Positions 30,556-36,583 of a stretch of 36,583 bases of DNA are shown here, one piece after another. Each line of letters opens with the position of its first letter. Position 1 is the first letter of the stretch. Under the pieces are notes generated by a model that was given only the letters and a program-made list of their open reading frames with translations, was not told where the DNA came from and ran no database searches. A program made the translations under genes and the position numbers. The stretch spans positions 1 to 36,583 of the forward strand of contig CALARR010000031.1 of the NCBI GenBank assembly GCA_937889015.1, in the 5' to 3' direction. This DNA is from an uncultured Planctomycetales bacterium (GTDB lineage Bacteria > Planctomycetota > Planctomycetia > Pirellulales > Thermoguttaceae).

Positions 30556-31365
30556 ATGTATCAATCACACTGGGGCTTGCAGGCGCAACCGTTTGGTGAT
30601 GCGCGTCGCGGAGGGGCGTTCTACCAAAGCCCGACGCATGAGGAAGCCCTGGCTCGACTCTACTTCCTGGTGGAACAACGGCGACGTCTGGGGTTATTGC
30701 TGGGCGCGCCAGGCTCCGGCAAGTCGCTCTTGCTGAGTGTGTTCGCCCACGAATTGCGGCAGGCTGGCGGTCACGTGGCCGCCACGCAGCTTCAAGGCCT
30801 GGAGCCGGTCGAACTGCTCTGGGAACTGGCCGTGCAATTGGGGCTCAACCCGCCAGCCCCCACGTCGGTGCCCGAACTCTGGCGCATGCTGAATGACCGG
30901 TTGGCTGAGCATCGTTTTCAGCAGTGGTCGACCGTCATCCTGCTCGACGATGCCGATCAGGCCGCTCCACGCGTGCTGGACCAGGTGTTGCGTCTGGATC
31001 GCCAAGCCTCGGCCACGGGCTCGGAATTGACCCTGGTTCTAACCGCCAGGCCCGATCGTGTTATGCATCTCGGAGTGGCATTCACGGAGCTGACCGACCT
31101 GCGAATCGATCTGACGCCTTGGGATCTCGACGAGACCGAGGGCTACCTCAGAAGCGCACTGGAACAGGCTGGATGCCGGCGTGCCGTCTTCGATCCCGAG
31201 GCGGTGGCACGGCTGCACGAGCTGACCGGCGGAATTCCCCGCCGCGTGAGCCGCCTGGCCGATCTGGCCTTGCTGGCCGGGGCCGGACAGGGCCTGGAAC
31301 ACATCGACGCGGAAGTGGTGCAATCCGTGTACCGCGAGCTGGAAGTGGCGCCCTGTTCGCGTTGA
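30556..31365 (+). CDS. ExeA-like AAA ATPase
   Basis: A 269-residue P-loop ATPase of the ExeA/MSHA-biogenesis group. The N-terminus MYQSHWGLQAQPFGDARR is the family's typical opening (YxxxxGLxxxPF). Walker A is GAPGSGKS (50-57), Walker B ILLDDAD (128-134), a sensor-like LTARPD lies near residue 160, and the C-terminal helical region LHELTGGIPRRVSRLADLAL is the conserved lid. ExeA proteins drive assembly of secretin complexes or act as regulators; planctomycetes carry many such genes, and no secretion or transposition gene lies nearby here. It lacks the C-terminal transmembrane and peptidoglycan-binding region of full-length ExeA, so it is a cytoplasmic variant. It stands alone and diverges from rsmE. 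Confidence 0.85.
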   Translation: MYQSHWGLQAQPFGDARRGGAFYQSPTHEEALARLYFLVEQRRRLGLLLGAPGSGKSLLLSVFAHELRQAGGHVAATQLQGLEPVELLWELAVQLGLNPPAPTSVPELWRMLNDRLAEHRFQQWSTVILLDDADQAAPRVLDQVLRLDRQASATGSELTLVLTARPDRVMHLGVAFTELTDLRIDLTPWDLDETEGYLRSALEQAGCRRAVFDPEAVARLHELTGGIPRRVSRLADLALLAGAGQGLEHIDAEVVQSVYRELEVAPCSR

Positions 31366-31444
31366 GCCCGCGCCGGTCGTATACTGACGCATTCTGTGGA
31401 CCGCGCCGCGCTAGGCACCAGTGCCGGCGCTCCCATGGTTGGGC

Positions 31445-31536
31445 CTCAGAAGAGAAATGCCACGCGCGCCACCGGCTCGATCCCGGTTACAGGGGAGAAA
31501 CGCCTGCCCCACGTCGCATTCCTTTTCTGAAAATCA
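31445..31536 (-). repeat. Dispersed inverted-repeat element, copy E
   Basis: The reverse complement runs from TGATTTTCAGAAAAGGAATG to TCTCTTCTGAG. It shares CAGAAAAGGAATG exactly with copy D and is 85 nt from CAG to CTGAG. Its TGATTTTCAG end faces the DUF1611 gene, 31 nt from the start codon, the same geometry as copy A and the yhcH-like gene. Confidence 0.75.
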
Positions 31537-31567
31537 AGATTTCCAGACGAACCCTGTTGAGACCACG

Positions 31568-32611
31568 ATGAAGTCACCGCGACGAATTGTTCTTCTGACC
31601 GACGGTTACGGCGATGCGCACACGGCCAAGACGGCAATCAACATGCTGCGCTACAAACCCCAGGATGTGGTCGCCCTGCTCGATAGCCCCAGCGCCGGCA
31701 AGACATGCCAGGAAGTGCTGGGCGTCGGCGGCTCCATTCCCGTCATTGCGCGCCTGGCCGACGCGCCCCAGGCCAATATCCTGATGATCGGCATTGCCCC
31801 GCCGGGCGGAAAGATCCCGGCGGCCTGGCGCCCCGTGGTCTTGGAAGCGATCCGCCGGAAGATGGACGTGGTTTCCGGACTCCACGACCTCTTGAAAGAC
31901 GACAACGCCTTCGTGGCCGCCGCGCGCGAACATGGAACCGAGTTGGTCGACGTGCGCGACAACGACGAACGCGACGTGGCCCAGCGCAAAGGGCTTCGTG
32001 AAGGGTGCCTGCGAATCCACACCATCGGCAACGACTGCAGCGTCGGCAAGATGCTCACGGCCGTCGAGATCGTCGAAGGGCTCAAACGCGCGGCGGTCGA
32101 TGCCAAATTCGTGGCCACCGGCCAAACGGGCATCATGATCGAAGGCGATGGGTGTCCCGTCGATCGCGTGATCTCCGATTTCGTGAACGGGGCGGCCGAA
32201 AAACTCGTGTTGGCCAACCAGCATCACGAGGTGATCGTCGTCGAGGGCCAAGGCACGTTGTTCCATCCGCGTTATTCGTGCGTCACGCTGGGCCTATTGC
32301 ACGGCTGCGTGCCCGACGGCTTGATTCTGTGCTACGAGGCAGGACGCAAGGCGATCTACGGCATGGAGGATTTCCCGCTTCCTCCACTGGATCGCCTGCG
32401 GCACTACTACGAGTGGACGGCGAGCATCATGCATCCCTGCCGCGTGATCGGCGTCTCGATCAACAGCGTCAAACTCTCCGCCGACCAGGCGGCCCTGGAA
32501 CGCGATCGCGTGCGGCGTGAATTGGGCCTGCCCGCCTGCGACGTCATCCGCGACGGAGCGGAGGAACTGGTCCAGGCCGTCCTGGACCTGAAGCGACAAC
32601 TGAAGAAGTAG
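31568..32611 (+). CDS. DUF1611 family protein (DgcN-like N-acyltransferase)
   Basis: A 347-residue protein of the DUF1611 family. Its central P-loop HTIGNDCSVGKMLTAVEI (about 151-168) is the family hallmark, preceded by a Rossmann-like N-terminal part (LLTDGYGDAHTAKTAINMLR) and followed by VATGQTGIMIEGDGCPVDRV and VVEGQGTLFHPRYS. In some proteobacteria and archaea the homolog DgcN acetylates D-glutamate. The gene is followed after 9 nt by an enolase-superfamily epimerase, the same order as dgcN-dgcA, which supports a D-glutamate or D-amino-acid route; the P-loop also leaves other acyl-transfer roles open. The start is ATG 31568; the frame upstream runs through repeat copy E and is not coding. 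Confidence 0.85.
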   Translation: MKSPRRIVLLTDGYGDAHTAKTAINMLRYKPQDVVALLDSPSAGKTCQEVLGVGGSIPVIARLADAPQANILMIGIAPPGGKIPAAWRPVVLEAIRRKMDVVSGLHDLLKDDNAFVAAAREHGTELVDVRDNDERDVAQRKGLREGCLRIHTIGNDCSVGKMLTAVEIVEGLKRAAVDAKFVATGQTGIMIEGDGCPVDRVISDFVNGAAEKLVLANQHHEVIVVEGQGTLFHPRYSCVTLGLLHGCVPDGLILCYEAGRKAIYGMEDFPLPPLDRLRHYYEWTASIMHPCRVIGVSINSVKLSADQAALERDRVRRELGLPACDVIRDGAEELVQAVLDLKRQLKK

Positions 32612-32620
32612 CCATCTGCG

Positions 32621-33643
32621 ATGAAGATGCGACTCTTGCGGTTCGATCTGCCTCTGCGACACGTGTTCACCATCGCGCGCGGCTCCAGCAGTCTCTACAC
32701 GACCCTCGTGGTGGAACTGGAGCAGGACGGAGCGCGCGGCTACGGCGAGGCGGGCCAGTCGGACTACTACGGCGCTAGCTACGAAGGGATGGCCGGCGTC
32801 CTGGAATCGCTCCGCTCGCAGATCGAATCCCACCGACTGCAGGACCCCGCCGCGCTGTGGACGGAGTTGGATCCGGTGCTTCGCGACCATCGTTTCGCCC
32901 AGTGCGCCCTGGACATGGCCGCCCACGATCTGTGGGGCAAACTACGCGGAAAGCCGGTCTGGAAGCTGTGGGGCCTGAGCCTGGACCACTGCCCCCTCAC
33001 CGACTACACGATCGGCATCGACACGATCGAGGTCATGCTGGCCAAGATGCGGGAATTCGGCGACTGGCCGATCTACAAGATCAAGCTGGGCACGCCCCAC
33101 GACCTGCAAATCGTCCAGACGCTGCGGCGACACAGTGATGCCCTGTTTCGTGTGGATGCCAACTGCGCCTGGAAAGCCGACGAGGCCCTGCGCAACGCAA
33201 CCGCCCTGGCCACGCTGGGCGTGGAATTGATCGAGCAGCCCCTGCCGCCCGGAGATGGGCCGGGCATGGCCTGGCTCTATCCCCGCTCGCCGCTCCCCTT
33301 GGTCGCCGACGAAAGTTGCCAGACGGAGCCCGATGTGCCGCGTTGCCGCGGTTCGTTCCACGGGGTGAACGTCAAGTTGGTCAAATGCGGCGGGCTGACG
33401 CCGGCTCGGCGAATGCTGCTGCACGCCCGACAGTTGGGGCTAAAGACCATGGTCGGCTGCATGACCGAGACCAGCGTGGGCATCTCGGCCATCGCCCAGT
33501 TGCTGCCGATGTTGGACTATGTCGACATGGACGGGGCACTGCTCCTGGCCCAAGACATCGCCAGCGGCGCGAAGATCGAGCGGGGCGTGGTGCGCTTTCC
33601 CGAAGAAAACGGCTGCGGCGTGCGACTGCTTGACGCGGGTTAG
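32621..33643 (+). CDS. Dipeptide epimerase-like / N-acetyl-D-glutamate racemase-like enolase-superfamily enzyme
   Basis: A 340-residue enolase-superfamily protein of the muconate lactonising or dipeptide epimerase branch. The active-site residues are in place: Lys153 and Lys155 in YKIKLG, metal ligands Asp179 (RVDANCAW), Glu205 (IEQP) and Asp230 (ADES), the second base Lys255 in NVKLVKCGG, and VDMDG near 301-305. The family racemises or epimerises the carbon next to a carboxylate. Its 9-nt spacing behind the DUF1611 gene suggests co-translation. In DgcN/DgcA systems the acyl product, N-acetyl-D-glutamate, is racemised by this type of enzyme to the L form; an Ala-Glu dipeptide epimerase is the main alternative. 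The stop codon overlaps that of the convergent PAC2 gene by 4 nt. Confidence 0.88.
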   Translation: MKMRLLRFDLPLRHVFTIARGSSSLYTTLVVELEQDGARGYGEAGQSDYYGASYEGMAGVLESLRSQIESHRLQDPAALWTELDPVLRDHRFAQCALDMAAHDLWGKLRGKPVWKLWGLSLDHCPLTDYTIGIDTIEVMLAKMREFGDWPIYKIKLGTPHDLQIVQTLRRHSDALFRVDANCAWKADEALRNATALATLGVELIEQPLPPGDGPGMAWLYPRSPLPLVADESCQTEPDVPRCRGSFHGVNVKLVKCGGLTPARRMLLHARQLGLKTMVGCMTETSVGISAIAQLLPMLDYVDMDGALLLAQDIASGAKIERGVVRFPEENGCGVRLLDAG

Positions 33644-34479
33644 CTCTCTTCCGTCTCCTGCAGCAACGCGTTGTCGTAGGCCTCCTCCAGTTGACGCACG
33701 GTCGCGGTCAGCTCTGGATTCTCCTCCACGACACTGGAGATCTTCAACTCCCACTCGGTGCTGGCGCTGCGAAGCGAATCCAGTTCCAGGGGCAGTTTCA
33801 GGATCTTGGCCAGACGGCGCGTCACCGCCTCGATACACATCGGGTTGGTCCCCTGCAGATAGCTGGGGATCTCGGCCACCAGAGAAATCATCTCCAACCC
33901 CTGCGGCTCGGCCTGCGCCATCAAGTAATTGGTGAACGATCCGGGCCCTTCATAAACGCTGGGACGAAATCCGAACCGCCCCATTTCCGGCAACAGCCCG
34001 GGGTCGGAACAGTTCATGAACAATCGCGGCTGCCGCGTGTGGGGCACCGAACCCCCAAACGACCCCACGAACAGAATACGCCGGATTCCGACTCGATGCG
34101 CCAGGCCGAAAATGCACTCGCCAAAGCTCCGCCAGCGCAAATTCGGCTCCTTGCCCACAAACAACACCAGATTCGCCGGCTCGTGGACATAGAAGTTGTT
34201 GCTGGGCATGGTGCAACTCTTGAGCACCCCCCCGTCCACCCGAACTTCCGGTCGAAACAGGGCCGCCACCTCCATCGAGCCCGGAAAATTGTAGATGTAG
34301 AACAACTCCGGATCGATCTCGCCCAAGGGGGCCGCGTTGAGCAAGTGGATCAGGCGGTTGACGGTGCCGGTGGAAACGTCGCCGCCGTCCATCCAGCCGC
34401 TGAAAGCCAGAACCAAGGTGGCGCAGTCCAGTTGGGGCGGATTCTGCAATCGCAGCATGTCGGGCAGGTCTTCGTTCAT
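33640..34479 (-). CDS. PAC2-family protein
   Basis: A 279-residue protein of the PAC2 (proteasome assembly chaperone 2-like) family, common in bacteria that lack proteasomes and of unknown role there. Typical segments are LVLAFSGWMDGGDVSTGTVN (22-41), YNFPGSMEVAALFRPEVRV and the GIRRILFVGSFGGSVPHTRQ region, with MAQAEPQGLEMISLVAEIPSY following. The start ATG 34479 is used; an upstream ATG at 34530 would add 17 residues that look intergenic. The upstream 200-nt gap carries the repeat R2 and is shared with the divergent methyltransferase. Confidence 0.85.
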   Translation of the reverse strand: MNEDLPDMLRLQNPPQLDCATLVLAFSGWMDGGDVSTGTVNRLIHLLNAAPLGEIDPELFYIYNFPGSMEVAALFRPEVRVDGGVLKSCTMPSNNFYVHEPANLVLFVGKEPNLRWRSFGECIFGLAHRVGIRRILFVGSFGGSVPHTRQPRLFMNCSDPGLLPEMGRFGFRPSVYEGPGSFTNYLMAQAEPQGLEMISLVAEIPSYLQGTNPMCIEAVTRRLAKILKLPLELDSLRSASTEWELKISSVVEENPELTATVRQLEEAYDNALLQETEES

Positions 34480-34602
34480 GGCGGTATTGTAGTGAAAGGG
34501 CGGTCCGCTGGGCAGGGTCAACCTCCACAATCGTACTCACGGGGCCTTGCCAGTCTCCCCTTGGGCCGAGACAATGCGCGGCATACAAAGGACTTATCCC
34601 AT

Positions 34603-34666
34603 AACCGCCCCAGCCACCTCCGGGCGGCCCAGCAGGACTGAACTGCCGACAGGTTTTGGGACCGGC
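34603..34666 (+). repeat. Dispersed ~64-bp repeat, copy R2
   Basis: The partner of R1 (3985-4047), same strand, about 86% identical by eye. It ends 17 nt before the ATG of the methyltransferase gene at 34684, so it overlaps that gene's leader or promoter. It carries GGGCGGCCC and ACAGGTTTTGGGACCGGC. Confidence 0.65.
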
Positions 34667-34683
34667 CCAAAATACGGTTTCCG

Positions 34684-35547
34684 ATGTTCCTGCCCGACCA
34701 GTACCAGCTTCTCGATTTTGGCCACGCACGCCGCCTGGAGCGATTCGGGCCGGTGCTGCTGGATCGCCCCTGCCCCACTGCCGAGGGCACGGAGCCCTCG
34801 ACGCTGCAGGCCTGGCAACATGCCGACGCACGCTACGAACGCGGACCGGCAGATTCGCCCGACGCGGGGCAGTGGACGCCGTGCGGCGTGCCCGGCGACT
34901 CCTGGGCCGTGACCTGGCAGGCGTTGAGTTTCGAGTTGCGACGCACCGCGCAGGGACAAGTCGGGTTGTTTCCCGAGCAGGCGGAGAATTGGGACTGGAT
35001 CGGTCAACGCGTGCGTGCGGCGCGCCGTCCGCTGCGCGTGTTGAACTTGTTCGGCTACACCGGCGCCAGCACGCTCGCCGCGGCGGCGGCCGGGGCCGAG
35101 GTGACGCACGTCGACGCCGCCAAGAACATCGTGAACTGGGCGCGCCGCAACGCCGCTCAGTGCCGCCTGGCCGAGGCGCCCATCCGCTGGATTGTGGAAG
35201 ACGCGGTGAAGTTCGTACGCCGCGAACTGCGGCGCGGAAACCGCTATGACGCCGTCATCCTCGACCCCCCCAGCTATGGCCACGGAGCGCATGGTGAAGT
35301 CTGGCGACTCTCCAAACACCTGGACGGATTGCTGCACCTGTGCGCCCAGTTGACGGCCTCGGAACGGGAGTTCATCCTGTTGACTTGTCACACGCCCGGG
35401 TTCGGTCCGATGCGTCTCCAAGCCATGCTCCAAGAAGCCCTGGGCCCTGACCTCGGAGGACACACAACGGCCGAGACACTCCTGCTGCGCACCGCCGACG
35501 GTCGCACGCTGCCCTGTGGAACCATGGCCCGCTGGGCGAGGGGATAG
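34684..35547 (+). CDS. SAM-dependent methyltransferase, RlmI/RlmK-like
   Basis: A 287-residue class-I methyltransferase resembling the C-terminal half of the 23S rRNA m5C methyltransferase RlmI. SAM motif I is LNLFGYTGASTLAAAAAGAE (120-139), followed by VDAAKNIVNWARRNA and the post-I acidic residue in IVEDAVKF. The catalytic-type motif is LDPPSYGHG (193-201). The N-terminal PUA domain of RlmI is absent or much altered. The target is probably rRNA, with the exact base unknown. It lies 17 nt from repeat R2 and 54 nt before the SpoU-type methyltransferase, suggesting a small RNA-modification operon. Confidence 0.85.
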   Translation: MFLPDQYQLLDFGHARRLERFGPVLLDRPCPTAEGTEPSTLQAWQHADARYERGPADSPDAGQWTPCGVPGDSWAVTWQALSFELRRTAQGQVGLFPEQAENWDWIGQRVRAARRPLRVLNLFGYTGASTLAAAAAGAEVTHVDAAKNIVNWARRNAAQCRLAEAPIRWIVEDAVKFVRRELRRGNRYDAVILDPPSYGHGAHGEVWRLSKHLDGLLHLCAQLTASEREFILLTCHTPGFGPMRLQAMLQEALGPDLGGHTTAETLLLRTADGRTLPCGTMARWARG

Positions 35548-35601
35548 GAAGCGGACTCGCGACAACTTGTCTGACTACGGCACTCTTGCAGCCTCTGAGA
35601 A

Positions 35602-36396
35602 ATGATCACCAGCATCCACAATCCGCGTGTGAAAGCTGCGGCTCGGCTCCGTGACCGAGGGCAGCGCGAACAGCAGGGGCGCACGATCATCGACGGGGTC
35701 CGGGAACTAGGCCGGGCGATCCAGGCCGGTGTCTCGCTCCCCGAGATCTACGTCTGCCCGCCGCTGCTGGGCGATGTGCTGCGCGAGCAAGTCGAGCTGC
35801 TCCTCGCGCAGAGCAAAGCCGAGGTCCTGGAGGTCACCCCAGCGGTCTTCGAGAAGTTGGCCTTCGGCCAACGCGCCCAGGGCGTCTTGGGCGTGGCGCA
35901 TACCCCGCGGCCTTCGTTGGCCGATCTGGTCGTTGGCCAAGATGCCCTGATCGCCGTGGTCGAGGGGCTGGAAAAGCCGGGAAATCTGGGCGCGGTGTTG
36001 CGCAGCGCCGACGCGGCCGGCGTGGCGGCGCTGATCGCCGCCGATCCGCGCACCGACCTGTACAACCCCAATGCGATCCGCGCCAGCCTGGGCACGATCT
36101 TCTCCGTGCCGCTGTGTGCGGCGTCGACCGCGGAAACGCTGGCCTGGCTGCGGCACCGGCGGTTTCGCATCCTGGCGGCGCGCGTAGACGGATCGGTGCT
36201 CTATCACCAGGCCGACTACCGTGGCCCCCTGGCCATTGCCCTAGGCAGCGAGGCGCAAGGGCTGAGTGCGGCTTGGCACGCGCCGGACATCGCCGCGGTG
36301 CGTTTGCCCATGCTGGGCGCGGCCGACAGCCTGAACGTGTCGGTCACCGCCGCCGTGCTGTTCTATGAGGCCTGGAGAACGAAGAACCAGCGCTGA
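35602..36396 (+). CDS. TrmH/SpoU-family RNA 2'-O-methyltransferase
   Basis: A 264-residue SPOUT-type methyltransferase of the TrmH group. The N-terminal substrate-binding part begins ITSIHNPRVKAAARLRDRG. The knot motifs are motif 1 KPGNLGAVLRSADAAG (125-140), motif 2 LGSEAQGLSAAW (214-225) and motif 3 ADSLNVSVTAAVLFYE (241-256). They place the active Arg134 and the SAM loop where expected. The family methylates ribose 2'-OH in tRNA or 23S rRNA; the specific site cannot be inferred. It follows the RlmI-like gene by 54 nt and is probably co-transcribed with it. Confidence 0.92.
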   Translation: MITSIHNPRVKAAARLRDRGQREQQGRTIIDGVRELGRAIQAGVSLPEIYVCPPLLGDVLREQVELLLAQSKAEVLEVTPAVFEKLAFGQRAQGVLGVAHTPRPSLADLVVGQDALIAVVEGLEKPGNLGAVLRSADAAGVAALIAADPRTDLYNPNAIRASLGTIFSVPLCAASTAETLAWLRHRRFRILAARVDGSVLYHQADYRGPLAIALGSEAQGLSAAWHAPDIAAVRLPMLGAADSLNVSVTAAVLFYEAWRTKNQR

Positions 36397-36506
36397 CTGC
36401 GGCCGCGCAAACGAACGGGGACGATTCCAAACCGCCAACCGGCAGCAGCCACTTCATCCCGCAGCGTTCCTCGTCCAACTCCGCCCCCTCAGCCTCCCAA
36501 GAAAGC

Positions 36507-36545
36507 CCATTCGCCGGCCCGAACGCTGCTCGGGTCGGCGAATGG
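36507..36545 (+). terminator. Terminator-like hairpin after the SpoU-type gene
   Basis: A 16-bp stem with one mismatch: CCATTCGCCGGCCCGA and TCGGGTCGGCGAATGG, loop ACGCTGC. It lies 110 nt after the stop codon. The run CAAAAC follows on the plus strand instead of a T-tract, while the minus strand reads GGCTTTCTTGGG beyond it. The stem itself is strong. No gene is seen in 36397-36583. Confidence 0.5.
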
Positions 36546-36583
36546 CAAAACACACTGCGTCGAGTTGACGAATTGCGGAATAC

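Overview
The window reads as a GC-rich planctomycete chromosome, most likely from the Pirellulales or a relative; this is inferred from protein content. The markers are a secreted surface protein with a variant LEPR-XLL motif (MEPRQLL) and SdrD_B-like repeats, a DUF6677-like membrane protein, a DUF1570-like metallopeptidase, several Tat-exported Gfo/Idh/MocA oxidoreductases, and small cysteine-rich lipoprotein-like proteins. I saw no rRNA, tRNA, CRISPR array, transposase or phage gene.

Layout. 1-2.6 kb: the end of an S41 peptidase, a YhcH-type sugar protein and two membrane proteins. 2.7-6.9 kb: a URO-D family gene, a stand-alone NusG-like factor and a 56-codon gene with its own promoter, set among two nearly gene-free islands (3.77-4.68 and 5.57-6.57 kb) that carry dispersed repeats and possible gene remnants. 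7.0-10.9 kb: a minus-strand run of AAA+ ATPase, secreted zinc peptidase and coiled-coil protein. 11.2-15.8 kb: planctomycete hypotheticals, a TPR-like protein, a sorbitol-type dehydrogenase and a secreted alpha/beta hydrolase. 16.1-24.2 kb: a co-directional carbohydrate cluster of LacI regulator, two Tat-exported Gfo/Idh/MocA oxidoreductases, a Tat-exported DJ-1/PfpI protein, a Tat-exported sugar isomerase/epimerase-like TIM barrel and a secreted glycosidase-like protein. This gene set fits extracytoplasmic oxidation-elimination of glycosides through 3-keto sugars. 24.3-29.2 kb: the large surface protein and a secreted WD40 protein. 29.6-36.4 kb: rsmE, an ExeA-like ATPase, a DUF1611 plus enolase-superfamily epimerase pair (a DgcN/DgcA-like D-glutamate module), a PAC2-family protein and two RNA methyltransferases.

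The most novel signal is non-coding. At least five copies of an 80-93 bp imperfect inverted-repeat element lie in intergenic DNA on both strands. Two of them sit 30-31 nt upstream of unrelated start codons, with the same end facing the gene. A second repeat of about 64 bp occurs twice, and a third hairpin type occurs once. Several sigma70-like promoters can be read, including one that should give a leaderless lacI mRNA and lies downstream of a perfect 14-bp palindrome.
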